The notes: generated by a model from the sequence alone, not told the origin. DNA of 61,926 bases from Rhodospirillales bacterium 70-18 (GCA_001899585.1 MKWE01000052.1:78245-140170); one strand, 5' to 3'. Numbered from the stretch's first letter, positions 10,861 to 19,480 are shown. Program-made: numbers and translations.

Positions 10861-11739
10861 ATGATCCGCAACCCGCTTGCGTTCCTGCTGGCCGGCGTGC
10901 TGGCCGCCCTTCCGGCGGCCGCCGCCGAGCCTGCTTACCACCAGGGCCAAGACATCTTCATCGAAACCGGCGTCGAGGCGCCGGACCGCACGCCTACTTG
11001 GTATGCCTCCATGGCGGGCAAGCCCTATGCCCCGGTGTTCGAGATGCTCGCCACCCAGGGCACCCAGGGCCGCTACTACCCCTACACCTACCCGGTGACG
11101 CTGAAGGACATGATCCGCTTCCACGGGCATGACTGCGAGGGCACGATCCACGTGGCCAACGCCGCCTGGGTCGCGCTGCGCATCCTGTTCCCCGACGGCA
11201 TCATCGATCGCAGCGTGCTGTGGGGCATCAGCGGCGACTCCCCCTGCTGGTCCGACGGCGTGGCCTTCCTCACCGGCGCCCGGCTGCAATACGGCAATCT
11301 CGGCTTCTTCAAGGACAAGCGCTACAGCCACGCGATCATCCTCTACCGCGAGGACACCAAGGTCGCGGTGCTGGCCACCTGGAAGCAGGGCATCAACACC
11401 ATCCCCGGCGAGCCGGTGATGCTCCCCGGCGCCATCACCTGGACCCCGAAGGTCACGACCGCCGAGACCGAGGCGCTGAAGCAGGTGGTCAAGACCGCGG
11501 GCGGCACCCCCACCCCCTATCAGGTCGATCTGATGCGCTACCAGCAATGGGTGCACGTCAACGACATCCTCGAACACCCGTTGGAGGACAGCTACCAGGC
11601 CCAGGTGATCCCCGATTTCGCGTGGGCGGCCTGGATCGACCCCGCCCGCGCGGTGGCGCAGCCGATCGCGCGCAGCGACACCAGGCTGAAAAACTACCCC
11701 TACCGCGAGCGGCCGATCACCCCAGCCCCGCCCCGCTGA
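10861..11739 (+). CDS. Secreted FmdE-domain protein
   Basis: 292 residues with a Sec signal peptide (about 1-22, ending AAAAEP), so periplasmic. The core is an FmdE (formylmethanofuran dehydrogenase subunit E-like) domain: FHGHDCEGTIHVANAA at 87-102 is the typical His/Cys metal-binding entry, followed by ISGDSPCWSDG. FmdE domains occur in molybdenum and sulfur metabolism proteins, often in anaerobes; the role in bacteria of this kind is not settled. I chose the ATG at 10861 because the signal peptide starts there; longer in-frame starts add unlikely residues. An FNR-type box sits upstream. Its 3' end overlaps the convergent GH36 gene by 23 bp. Confidence 0.8.
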   Translation: MIRNPLAFLLAGVLAALPAAAAEPAYHQGQDIFIETGVEAPDRTPTWYASMAGKPYAPVFEMLATQGTQGRYYPYTYPVTLKDMIRFHGHDCEGTIHVANAAWVALRILFPDGIIDRSVLWGISGDSPCWSDGVAFLTGARLQYGNLGFFKDKRYSHAIILYREDTKVAVLATWKQGINTIPGEPVMLPGAITWTPKVTTAETEALKQVVKTAGGTPTPYQVDLMRYQQWVHVNDILEHPLEDSYQAQVIPDFAWAAWIDPARAVAQPIARSDTRLKNYPYRERPITPAPPR

Positions 11740-13747
11740 CGCCCGCTGCTCCGACTGGACCCACCAGCACCAGCGCCGAGGTGAAGGCCTGCCTGATCCG
11801 CAGCGTCACCATCGCCCCGCGCAGCACCGCCGACGCCGCATCCGGCCCCGCCAGCGCCATGCCCGCCGCCAGCCCCGGCAGCCGGAACCGCCGGACCGCC
11901 CGCGCCCCCGCCAGCCGGAAGGCGAATAGCACGCCGGACCGCCCGTCCTTCGCCGCGTACCACAGCACCGCCCAGTCGCCATTGCCGTCGGCCGGCGGCG
12001 GCGCGGTCAGTTCATAGCGATCGCTGGACTGCACCAGCGCCCGGACATGGTCGCGATAGAGCGCCACATGCGCCGCCGCCGCCGCCAGATTGGCCTCGCT
12101 CCAGCGCTGCACCGGGGCGCTGATGCCGAAGCTGCCGAGCATCGCCACCCGCAGCCGGAACGCGAGGTCGCCGCGCGGGTCGGGCGCGGCCCCGCCATCC
12201 GCCGCCGGCACGCAGCCCGCCGGCCAGTCCACCAGCCAGTCGTTGCAGCACACCGCCGGATGGGCGCGCCCACTCCCGAAATGGATCGCCAGCTTCTCCA
12301 GCGCGCGCGGCTGGTCGCTGATCCAGTAGGTGTGCGCATGCGCCAGCACCGCCCCGTCCAGCCGCCCGCCGCCGCTGGCGCACATCTCCAGCACCAGGTC
12401 GGGAAACGCCGCGCGGATGGCGTCCTGCAGCGCATAGAGCCCCCGCACATGCGCCACCAGCGGGTCTTGCCGCACCATGTCCGGCGGCAGCCCGGGCGCC
12501 CAGCCGGGGCCGAACAGCGCCATGTTGAAGTCCCATTTCAGCCAGCCCGCCCGGGTGGCGCGCAGGATTCGTGCCATGGTGTCCAGGGCATAGGCGCGCG
12601 CCTCGGGAATCCCCAGATGCAGCACCGCCCGTGCCTCGGCCGCCGGCGCCCGGCCACCGGGATGGTGCAGCCATTCGGGATGCGACCGCCGGACCGGCGC
12701 GGCCGGCCCCACCGCCTCCGGCTCGAACCACAGCCCGAACGCCATGCCATGCGCCCGGCAGGACGCGGCCAGCGGCCCCAGCCCATGCGGGAAGGCGCAG
12801 GGGTTCACGTGCCAATCGCCGACCGCCGCCCACCAGTCGGCCGGATCGGTGTCCTCGCAGGTGGTGGACCACCCGGCATCCAGCACGAACGCCTCGCAGC
12901 CCAGCCGGGCCGCCAGCGGCACCACCTCCAGCAGCCGCGTCGCCTCCGGCTCGCCAGGAAACGGGAACCAGGTGTTGAACTGCACCGGCACGGCCCGATC
13001 CGGATCGGGCCGCAGCCGCCGCCGCGCGTCGTGCAGCCGCCTGGTCGCGGCCCCCAGCCCGTCCGCGCGCGCCAGCAGCAATTCCGGCAGCGCCAGCACC
13101 GCGCCATCCGCCAGGACATGGCAGAATCCGGCCGGCTCCAGCCCCGCGAGCACCGCCATCCCGTCGTCGTCCGGCCGCAGCTCCAGCCGCCAGTTGCCCG
13201 ACCACAGCAGCTCGCACAGCAGCCATTCCTGCGCGCCCTCCAGCGCCACCCAGGGCTGGAAGGCGAACCCGGTCCGCCCGCTGCGGCTGCCCAGCACCAG
13301 CGGCGCCTGCGCCGCCGGCAGCACATGCGGCTGGGTTTCCAGCGCCCAGGCGCCGGTGAGCGTGTGGATGCGCGCCACCGGCCCCGGCATCGCCACCAGC
13401 GCGCTGCGCGCCGCGGTCACCGCCACGGCCGCGCCGCCGCGATGGCGCAGCGTGGTGCGCCACGCCACCACGCCCGCCGCCACCGCCAGCCGCGCCACCG
13501 CTTCGAGCGGCAGCCCGGCCGCCGCCAGCGTCACCTCCAGCGCCGCCCCATCCCGCCGCCAGCCCGCCAGCGCCCAGGCCACGGGCCGCCCCTCGGCCTC
13601 GACCATTGGGCCAGCGGGCACCCCGGCGGGCCTCGCCGCACCGGGATACCGCGCGGCCAGCCCGTCCGCGCCCAGTTCGACGTCCAGTCCGCCGCCCTCC
13701 CAGCGCAGCACCCAGCGCCGCCCCCCGGCGTCGAAGCGGACGCGCAC
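11717..13747 (-). CDS. GH36-family alpha-galactosidase-like glycoside hydrolase
   Basis: 676-residue retaining glycosidase resembling GH36/melibiase. An N-terminal beta-sandwich (to about 270) is followed by the TIM barrel starting near PVQFNTWFPFPGEPEA. The nucleophile motif LKWDFN places D406 as the nucleophile, and YWISDQPR places D478 as acid/base; MCASGGGRLDG is the conserved segment between them. No signal peptide, so cytoplasmic. The start is a GTG only 9 nt after the stop of the dehydrogenase-like gene upstream, implying an operon. An alpha-galactoside or related glycoside is the likely substrate. No sugar transporter is adjacent. Confidence 0.85.
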   Translation of the reverse strand: MRVRFDAGGRRWVLRWEGGGLDVELGADGLAARYPGAARPAGVPAGPMVEAEGRPVAWALAGWRRDGAALEVTLAAAGLPLEAVARLAVAAGVVAWRTTLRHRGGAAVAVTAARSALVAMPGPVARIHTLTGAWALETQPHVLPAAQAPLVLGSRSGRTGFAFQPWVALEGAQEWLLCELLWSGNWRLELRPDDDGMAVLAGLEPAGFCHVLADGAVLALPELLLARADGLGAATRRLHDARRRLRPDPDRAVPVQFNTWFPFPGEPEATRLLEVVPLAARLGCEAFVLDAGWSTTCEDTDPADWWAAVGDWHVNPCAFPHGLGPLAASCRAHGMAFGLWFEPEAVGPAAPVRRSHPEWLHHPGGRAPAAEARAVLHLGIPEARAYALDTMARILRATRAGWLKWDFNMALFGPGWAPGLPPDMVRQDPLVAHVRGLYALQDAIRAAFPDLVLEMCASGGGRLDGAVLAHAHTYWISDQPRALEKLAIHFGSGRAHPAVCCNDWLVDWPAGCVPAADGGAAPDPRGDLAFRLRVAMLGSFGISAPVQRWSEANLAAAAAHVALYRDHVRALVQSSDRYELTAPPPADGNGDWAVLWYAAKDGRSGVLFAFRLAGARAVRRFRLPGLAAGMALAGPDAASAVLRGAMVTLRIRQAFTSALVLVGPVGAAGVSGAGLG

Positions 13748-13756
13748 CGGTGCCGG

Positions 13757-14806
13757 TCAGCCGGCGCGCAGCCGCGCCGCCAGCGCCGCCCCGGCCGCCT
13801 GCGTGCCGAGCCGCCCGCCGACATCCCCGGTCACCTCGCCGGCCGCCACCGCCGCCGCCACGCCTGCCTCGATCGCCGCGGCCGCCGCCAGGAAGCGCGG
13901 CTGCCCCCGTGTCCGCCCGTGCCAGTCCAGCAGCAGCGCCGCCGACAGCACCAGGCTGAACGGGTTGGCGATGTCCTTGCCGGCGATGTCCGGCGCGCTG
14001 CCATGCGCCGCCTGCGCCATCGCGTGCGCCGTGCCGGCATTCACCGACCCGCCCAGGCCGAGGCTGCCCGACAGCTCCGCCGTCAGGTCCGACAGGATGT
14101 CGCCGAACATGTTGGTCGAGACGATCACGTCGAACCGCCCCGGATTGCGCACCACATGCGCCATCATCGCGTCCACGATCACGTCGTCCATCGCCACCTC
14201 GGGGAACTCCGCCCCCACCTCGCGGCAGATGCGCAGGAACATGCCGTCCGTCAGGGTCAACGCGTTGGCCTTGTGCACCACCGTCACCTTCTTGCGGCGC
14301 CGCATCGCCAGTTCGCAGGCCGCCCGCGCGATCCGCTCGCAGCCCTTCCAGGTGATCTTGCGGATGGCGATCGCCACCTCGGGCGTGATCAGGATCTCGC
14401 CGCTGTTCTGCTCCATGTTGCGGTCGGCATAGAACCCCTCGGTGTTCTCCCGCACGATCACCAGGTCCATCTCGCCGCACCGCCCCGGCAGCCCGGGATA
14501 GGTCCGCGCCGGGCGGATATTGGCGAACAGGTCCAGCTCCTTGCGGAAAAACCGCGACGGCCCGACCTCGGTCGGATACTCGAAGGTCGCCGACGGCCCC
14601 ATCATCAGCCCGTCGGCGGCTTTCACGATGTCCAGCAGTTCCGGCCGCACCGCGCGGCCATAGCGCGCGATGCTGGCGTGCCCCATCACGTCGTGCACCA
14701 TCTCGATGCCAAGCTGGAACCGCTCCGAGGCGGCATCCAGCACATCCAGCGTTGCGGTGGTGATTTCCGGGCCGATGCCGTCGCCCGGCAGCACGATAAG
14801 CCGCAT
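13757..14806 (-). CDS. Isocitrate/isopropylmalate dehydrogenase-family protein
   Basis: 349-residue NAD-dependent beta-decarboxylating dehydrogenase. It shows the family motifs LPGDGIGPEIT at 5-15, the substrate-binding ANIRPARTYPGL region, VIVRENTEGFYADR, the KANALTLTDG segment and NMFGDILSDL with metal-binding Asp residues, then the NAD-site HGSAPDIAGKDIANP. Sequence details (ENTEGFYADRN) resemble tartrate dehydrogenase/isopropylmalate dehydrogenase relatives rather than housekeeping LeuB. It precedes the GH36 gene in one operon and is divergent from metY across a 179-nt regulatory gap. Substrate uncertain. Confidence 0.85.
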   Translation of the reverse strand: MRLIVLPGDGIGPEITTATLDVLDAASERFQLGIEMVHDVMGHASIARYGRAVRPELLDIVKAADGLMMGPSATFEYPTEVGPSRFFRKELDLFANIRPARTYPGLPGRCGEMDLVIVRENTEGFYADRNMEQNSGEILITPEVAIAIRKITWKGCERIARAACELAMRRRKKVTVVHKANALTLTDGMFLRICREVGAEFPEVAMDDVIVDAMMAHVVRNPGRFDVIVSTNMFGDILSDLTAELSGSLGLGGSVNAGTAHAMAQAAHGSAPDIAGKDIANPFSLVLSAALLLDWHGRTRGQPRFLAAAAAIEAGVAAAVAAGEVTGDVGGRLGTQAAGAALAARLRAG

Positions 14807-14894
14807 GCGAAACGCTCCATTCTGCGGTGAAGCCCGACCTTGGACGCCGAACGCCGCTCAGGCAAGATGCGCGGCGACCAGAATACACCAAGTT

Positions 14895-14960
14895 AAACTG
14901 TGATATTATTCCATTTGCTTGCCTACCCACGTGAAATGGGCTTCAACACCCCCACAAGAC
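14895..14960 (+). promoter_or_regulatory. Structured leader upstream of metY, SAM-II-like at best
   Basis: An AT-richer stretch between divergent genes holds CCATTT/AAATGG (14921-14949) and a GCTTGC-N4-CCACGTGAAA run followed by GGGCTT. The order of elements recalls the SAM-II riboswitch that often precedes met genes in alphaproteobacteria. However, the conserved TGATTT and GCTAAA blocks are only approximate. It may simply be a protein-binding site. The metY ribosome site (gaggagg) lies about 20 nt further on. Confidence 0.22.
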
Positions 14961-14985
14961 CGCAACCCGGCCCCGAGGAGGCACC

Positions 14986-16275
14986 ATGTCCACCCATCCC
15001 GAGACGCTCGCCCTGCACGCCGGCTGGCGCCGCGACGAGGCCACCACCGCCGTCGCCGTGCCGATCTACCAGACCACCTCGTTCCAGTTCGACAGCACCG
15101 ACCACGCCGCCGCCCTGTTCGGACTCAGCCAGCTCGGCAACATCTACACCCGCATCATGAACCCCACGACCGACGTGCTGGAAAAGCGCGTGGCCGCGCT
15201 GGAGGGCGGGGTCGCGGCACTCGCCGTCGCCTCCGGGCAGGCCGCCTCGGCCATGGCGGTGCAGAACCTGGCCCGCATCGGCGACAACATCGTCGCCTCC
15301 ACCGACCTCTACGGCGGCACCTGGAACCTGTTCGCCAACACGCTGAAGGACCAGGGCATCGAGGTCCGCTTCGTCGATCCGGCCGACCCCGAGGGCTTCC
15401 GGCGCGCCACCGACGAGCGCACCCGCGCCTATTACGCCGAAACCCTGCCCAACCCGAAGCTGCGCGTCTTCCCCATCGCCGAGGTCGCCGCCATCGGCCG
15501 CGGCTTCGGCATCCCGCTGATCATGGACAACACCGCCGCCCCCCTGCTGGTGCGCCCGTTCGACCATGGCGCCGCGGTGGTGATGTATTCGCTGACCAAA
15601 TACATGGGCGGCCACGGCACCTCGATCGGCGGCATCATCATCGACGGCGGCAATTTCGACTGGGAGGCGCACGCCGCCCGCCAGCCCGCCCTGAACACGC
15701 CGGACCCCAGCTACCACGGCGCGGTGTGGTCGCAGGCGGTCAAGCCCCTCGGCCCGATCGCCTATATCCTCAAGGCCCGCGTGACGCTGCTGCGCGACCT
15801 CGGCGCCGCGATCAGCCCGTTCAACGCCTTCCTGATCCTGCAGGGCATCGAGACGCTGGCCCTGCGCATGCGCGCGCACAGCGACAACGCGCTGGCGGTG
15901 GCCAAATATCTGGCCACCCGCAAGGGCGTCACCAAGGTGATCCACCCCTCCACCGCCACCGGGCAGGACGCCGTCCGGACGGCGAAATACCTCACCAAGG
16001 GCATGGGCGGCCTGCTCGGCTTCGAGCTGGCCGGCGGCGCTCCCGCCGGCAAGAAGTTCATCGACAGCCTCAAGCTGCTCTACCACGTCGCCAATATCGG
16101 CGACGCCCGCAGCCTGGCCATCCACCCCGCCAGCACGACCCACTCCCAGCTCAGCGAGGCCGAGCAGGCCGCCACCGGCGCCTCGCCCGGCTATGTGCGC
16201 CTGTCGATCGGCATCGAGCATATCGACGACATCATCGCCGACATCGCCCAGGCCCTGGACGCCGCCGGCGCCTGA
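14986..16275 (+). CDS. metY: O-acetylhomoserine sulfhydrylase (aminocarboxypropyltransferase)
   Basis: 429-residue Cys/Met-metabolism PLP enzyme, which makes homocysteine from O-acetylhomoserine and sulfide. Typical MetY sequence: HAGWRRDEATTAVAVPIYQTTSFQF at the N-terminus, YTRIMNPTTDVLEKRVAALEGG, the DNTAAPLLVRPF motif, and the Schiff-base lysine K205 in YSLTKYMGGHG. The C-terminal HPASTTHSQLS and RLSIGIEHIDDI complete the family. The length matches MetY (about 430) rather than the shorter MetB/MetZ. A strong gaggagg ribosome site precedes the ATG, and an exact 16-bp hairpin follows the stop. Confidence 0.95.
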   Translation: MSTHPETLALHAGWRRDEATTAVAVPIYQTTSFQFDSTDHAAALFGLSQLGNIYTRIMNPTTDVLEKRVAALEGGVAALAVASGQAASAMAVQNLARIGDNIVASTDLYGGTWNLFANTLKDQGIEVRFVDPADPEGFRRATDERTRAYYAETLPNPKLRVFPIAEVAAIGRGFGIPLIMDNTAAPLLVRPFDHGAAVVMYSLTKYMGGHGTSIGGIIIDGGNFDWEAHAARQPALNTPDPSYHGAVWSQAVKPLGPIAYILKARVTLLRDLGAAISPFNAFLILQGIETLALRMRAHSDNALAVAKYLATRKGVTKVIHPSTATGQDAVRTAKYLTKGMGGLLGFELAGGAPAGKKFIDSLKLLYHVANIGDARSLAIHPASTTHSQLSEAEQAATGASPGYVRLSIGIEHIDDIIADIAQALDAAGA

Positions 16276-16280
16276 CGCAA

Positions 16281-16317
16281 CCCGGCACATCCTGCCCGCA
16301 CGGCAGGATGTGCCGGG
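16281..16317 (+). terminator. Perfect hairpin after metY
   Basis: 16-bp perfectly complementary arms (16281-16296 and 16302-16317) with a 5-nt loop CGCAC, starting 5 nt after the metY stop. No U-tract follows; in GC-rich genomes such strong hairpins can still terminate or protect the 3' end. Confidence 0.65.
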
Positions 16318-16322
16318 AGGCA

Positions 16323-16376
16323 GCGAGAGCCAGGCGGGAAGCGAGAGCCAGGCAGGAAGCGAAAAGCAGGCTCCGG
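16323..16376. repeat. Three imperfect 18-bp tandem repeats
   Basis: Units at 16323-16340, 16341-16358 and 16359-16376. The first two differ at one base (GCGAGAGCCAGGC-G/A-GGAA); the third is degenerate after GCGA. They lie 75-128 bp upstream of the predicted start site of a sigma-54 promoter, where enhancer-binding proteins normally bind. Confidence 0.6.
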
Positions 16377-16423
16377 CCTCGCCCCTCCCCGCCTGCATCC
16401 GGGTCTCCCGCCGCCCGATGAGC

Positions 16424-16440
16424 CTGGCACGCGGCTTGCT
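16424..16440 (+). promoter_or_regulatory. Sigma-54 (RpoN) promoter
   Basis: CTGGCACGCGGCTTGCT matches the -24/-12 consensus TGGCACG-N4-TTGCW at every conserved position, with GG at 16426-16427 and GC at 16438-16439 exactly 12 bp apart. The predicted start site is near 16451, leaving a leader of about 28 nt to the small gene at 16479. Confidence 0.78.
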
Positions 16441-16478
16441 TTGTCCCTCCGGCGTTCCCGCAATCCGGAGTGCCCGCC

Positions 16479-16730
16479 ATGTCCGTCACCCAGGCCGCCC
16501 ACAGCCTGTTCCAATCCGCCGCCGCCGTGCTGGCCACCCCCAGCGCGCAACTCTCCGGCTTCAGCCTGGCCGGAATCGACCCCGCCAAGGCCGCCCAACC
16601 CAATGCCGCCCAGCCGGCCCGGCACCTGCACGACCGCACCCATGCCGCCCTGCTCGGCCTGCAACAGGAGGCCGGCCAGGCCGGCGCCCTCGCCGGCGAC
16701 CTCGGCGCCCTGATCCCGGGCGCCGGCTGA
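16479..16730 (+). CDS. Small Ala-rich hypothetical protein behind a sigma-54 promoter
   Basis: 83 residues, MSVTQAAHSLFQ to GALIPGAG, Ala/Gln/Leu-rich, no signal peptide or membrane segment. No family recognised. The ATG at 16479 has a ggag ribosome site 8 nt upstream; a GTG at 16470 is in frame but leaves no ribosome site. Two helical stretches are likely (residues 3-20 and 48-75). It is flanked by a metY terminator upstream and a long inverted repeat downstream, so it should be monocistronic. The perfect RpoN promoter is the main evidence that this is a real, conditionally expressed gene. Confidence 0.6.
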   Translation: MSVTQAAHSLFQSAAAVLATPSAQLSGFSLAGIDPAKAAQPNAAQPARHLHDRTHAALLGLQQEAGQAGALAGDLGALIPGAG

Positions 16731-16748
16731 ATCAGCCCGAATCGCCCG

Positions 16749-16825
16749 ACATGGAGGCGGGAAGGCGGGGAGAAGAAGGGCAAAACGCCCCGGTCATCCT
16801 TCTCCCCGCCTCCCCGCCTCCATGT
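16749..16825. repeat. 27-bp inverted repeat of the CATGGAGGCGGGG family
   Basis: Arms 16749-16775 and 16799-16825 pair with a single mismatch around a 23-nt loop. The unit (ACATGGAGGCGGG..., then GGCGGGGAGAAG) recurs at the right edge of the window (61869-61926). It sits between two converging genes and could act as a bidirectional terminator or be an interspersed REP-like element. Confidence 0.6.
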
Positions 16826-16841
16826 GGATCTTCCCGCCCGG

Positions 16842-18272
16842 CTAACCGCCCGCCGCCGCCGCCACCCGCTTGTCGCCGGCCTGCCGCTCCATGTCGGTCT
16901 CGGGATAGAGCCTGCCGCTGGCGCCCACCAGCGCCCGCTGCATCGCCTCCAGCCCGGCCACCTGCGGCAGTTCCGCCACCTTGCGCGCCAGCACCAGCGC
17001 GTGCCCATAGCCCGGATGCAGCGGCATCTCGCTGTGCGGCGCCTCGCGGTGCGGCGAGATGATGCGCATCGGCTCGATCATCGCGCTCTCGATGATCTCG
17101 AAGCCGAATTCCGGCCCGAACAGCACCCGCAGCCCCTCGTCCGAAAAGCGCCAGTAATCCGCCGGCATCTCATGCAGCGGCCAGGTCTGCGGCGCCACAT
17201 GGAACGCCAGCCCGCCCATGCGCAGCGCCCGGTTCACCTCGGCGGCCACCAGCCAGGGCATGCGCAAATGCTCCAGCACGTCGCCCGACCACACCGCATC
17301 CAGGCTGCCCGGCGCCACCAGGGTCGACAGCGCATGCGCATCGCCCACCAGGTCCACATTCGCGTCGGGGTGGATGTCCATCCCGATATAGGCCGCCGCC
17401 CGCGCCATGTCGCCGCGCCACGACTGCGCGCCCGGCGCCACCAGCCGCGCGCCGATCTCCAGCACCCGCAACTGCTCCTCGTTGACCATGCGCATGAACC
17501 GCGCCATCAGCGCCGGCACCCGCGGCGGCGGCGGCGGCAGATTGGCCAGCCGCTCCGGCAGCACCACATCCACCACCCGCTCGCCCGCCGCCGTCACCAC
17601 GCGCAACTGCAACGGCTCCCCGGGCGGCCCGGCCACCTGCCCGCTCCAGCGCACCGGCACCACCTCGCCGCAAGCCGGGTAATAGGCGATCACGTCGGGG
17701 AACGGGATCAGGGTCAGCTCGCTCTCCCGCGTGCCCAGCCGCAGGAACAGCCGCTGCACCGGCCATTCGGTGCAATGCACCCAGCCGGACAGGTAGGCGC
17801 CGAACTCGTCGCGCCAATGCGCGCCGTAATCGGCGGTCACCGGAAACCCCGCCGGCGCCCGGTTGCCGGCGGCCACCCGGCCCTCGGCGATCACGAAAAT
17901 TCCCCGCGCCGGCCGCGCCGGCAACGCCACCTCCAGCTCCGGCGTGGCGATCGGGATCGGCGCCGACTCCACCGCCAGCAGCACATGCAGCCAGTCCGGC
18001 AGCACCGCCGTGGCCACGCCGGCCCCCGCCGTCACCACCACGTGGCAGATCGTGCCGGCCGGGCAGGCGAAGGCCGGAAACCCCAGCACCACATGCGCGC
18101 CACCCTTGTGCGCCCCTACCACCTGGCCATGCCGCCACTCTCCGCCATCGGGATCGACGATCCATACCTGCGCCACGCCGTCCGGGTCGGGCGACGCGGC
18201 AAGCTCTGCGGCCAGGACAAGCGAATGCAGCGCGGCGGGCGCCACGAAGCGTGCGGCGAAAATGACGGTCAT
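16842..18272 (-). CDS. Class I SAM-dependent methyltransferase with unknown N-terminal domain
   Basis: 476 residues. The C-terminal part carries a Methyltransf_11-like fold: VLEIGARL near 275 (motif I), YIGMDIHPDANVDLVGDAH with the acidic ribose-binding residue, then LDAVWSGDVLEHLRMPW. The N-terminal 250 residues are beta-rich and unrecognised. A Pro run LPPPPPRVP near 250 links the two. The fusion resembles methyltransferases of polysaccharide or cell-surface loci. It is divergent from an oxidoreductase gene (68-nt gap). Target unknown. Confidence 0.75.
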   Translation of the reverse strand: MTVIFAARFVAPAALHSLVLAAELAASPDPDGVAQVWIVDPDGGEWRHGQVVGAHKGGAHVVLGFPAFACPAGTICHVVVTAGAGVATAVLPDWLHVLLAVESAPIPIATPELEVALPARPARGIFVIAEGRVAAGNRAPAGFPVTADYGAHWRDEFGAYLSGWVHCTEWPVQRLFLRLGTRESELTLIPFPDVIAYYPACGEVVPVRWSGQVAGPPGEPLQLRVVTAAGERVVDVVLPERLANLPPPPPRVPALMARFMRMVNEEQLRVLEIGARLVAPGAQSWRGDMARAAAYIGMDIHPDANVDLVGDAHALSTLVAPGSLDAVWSGDVLEHLRMPWLVAAEVNRALRMGGLAFHVAPQTWPLHEMPADYWRFSDEGLRVLFGPEFGFEIIESAMIEPMRIISPHREAPHSEMPLHPGYGHALVLARKVAELPQVAGLEAMQRALVGASGRLYPETDMERQAGDKRVAAAAGG

Positions 18273-18340
18273 GCGTCATGATACCGCAAAACGGAGCCCA
18301 TACATATGCGTGAAACCCGAGATACCGCCGGAATCCAGCC

Positions 18341-19480
18341 ATGACCGCCTTCGCCACGCTCGGCCGCCGCCTGCGCCTGGGCGTGCTCGGCGGCGGGCCC
18401 GGCAGCTTCATCGGCCCCACCCACCGCGCCGCCGCCCAGCTCGACGGCCGGTTCGAGATCGTCGCCGGCGTGCTCTCCTCCGCCCCCGCCCGCGCCCGCG
18501 CCGCCGCGGCCGAACTCGGCTTCGCCGGCCACGCCAGCGCCGCCGAGATGTTCGCCGCCGGCCACCGGCTGGACGCGGTGGCGATCATGACGCCGAACGA
18601 CCGCCACCTGCCGGACTGCCTGGCCGCGCTGGACGCCGGGCTGGACGTGATCTGCGACAAGCCGCTGGCCAACACCCTGGCCGACGCCCGAACCATCGCC
18701 GCCCGCGCCGCCGGCCAGGTGTTCTGCCTCACCCATGTCTATGCCGGCTACCCGATGCTCCGCCAGGCCGCCGCCATGCTCGCCGCGGGCGCCATCGGCG
18801 ACCTGCGCGCCATCCAGGTGGAATATCTCCAGGCCGGCATGAGCGCCCGCGTGGAGGACGGCCCCGCCACCCCCAAGCTGCGCTGGAAGCTGGACCCGGC
18901 GCGCGGCGGCCCTTCGCTGGTGCTGGGCGACATCGGCACCCACGCCTTCCACCTCGCCCGCATGGTCGGCGGCCGCCGGCTGGAGCGGCTGGCCGCCGAC
19001 CTCGGCGCCCTGGTGCCAGGCCGCACGGTGGACGATTACGGCGCCTTCCTGCTCGGCTTCGCGGGCGGCGTGCGCGGCACCATGACGGTCTCGCAGGCGC
19101 TGGCCGGCACCGAGAACGCCATCACGCTGCGCGTCTTCGGCGCCGACGGCCACCTGGAATGGACGCACGCCCGCAACAACCACCTGACCTGCGCGCTGCA
19201 GGGCCGCCCGGTGCAGATCCTGGCGCGCGGCGACGCCGACCTGCTGCCGCCCGCCAAGCGGCTGGTCCGGATCGCGCGCGGCCATCCGGAGGGCTTCCTG
19301 GAAGCCTTCGCCAACCTCTACCGCGACGCCGCCGAGGCCATCGCCGCCCGCCTCACCGGCATCCCGGCCGACCCATTGGCGCTGGGCTTCCCCACCGCGG
19401 CCGATGGCGTGGAAGGGCTGGAATTCATCGAGGCGGCGCTGCGGTCGCGGGCGGCTGGTGGGGGATGGGTGGAGGTATAG
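18341..19480 (+). CDS. Gfo/Idh/MocA-family oxidoreductase
   Basis: 379-residue NAD(P)-dependent sugar/polyol dehydrogenase. The Rossmann entry is LGVLGGGPGSFIGPTHRAAA at about 12-31; the family EKP motif appears as ICDKPLANTLADA near 105, and LGDIGTHAFHLARMVGG gives the catalytic-region His. The ATG starts 20 residues before the Rossmann motif. A repeat element begins at its stop codon. It lies upstream of the inositol-type genes and may oxidise a related cyclitol or sugar, but it is not in the same operon. Confidence 0.9.
   Translation: MTAFATLGRRLRLGVLGGGPGSFIGPTHRAAAQLDGRFEIVAGVLSSAPARARAAAAELGFAGHASAAEMFAAGHRLDAVAIMTPNDRHLPDCLAALDAGLDVICDKPLANTLADARTIAARAAGQVFCLTHVYAGYPMLRQAAAMLAAGAIGDLRAIQVEYLQAGMSARVEDGPATPKLRWKLDPARGGPSLVLGDIGTHAFHLARMVGGRRLERLAADLGALVPGRTVDDYGAFLLGFAGGVRGTMTVSQALAGTENAITLRVFGADGHLEWTHARNNHLTCALQGRPVQILARGDADLLPPAKRLVRIARGHPEGFLEAFANLYRDAAEAIAARLTGIPADPLALGFPTAADGVEGLEFIEAALRSRAAGGGWVEV

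Noticed and set aside
12012-14930. Very long open frames antisense to GH36/dehydrogenase, btuFCD, iolD, FadB-like and other genes
   Set aside because: Low-complexity Arg/Gly/Ala/His translations with no motifs, opposite to genes with intact catalytic motifs; they are by-products of high GC.
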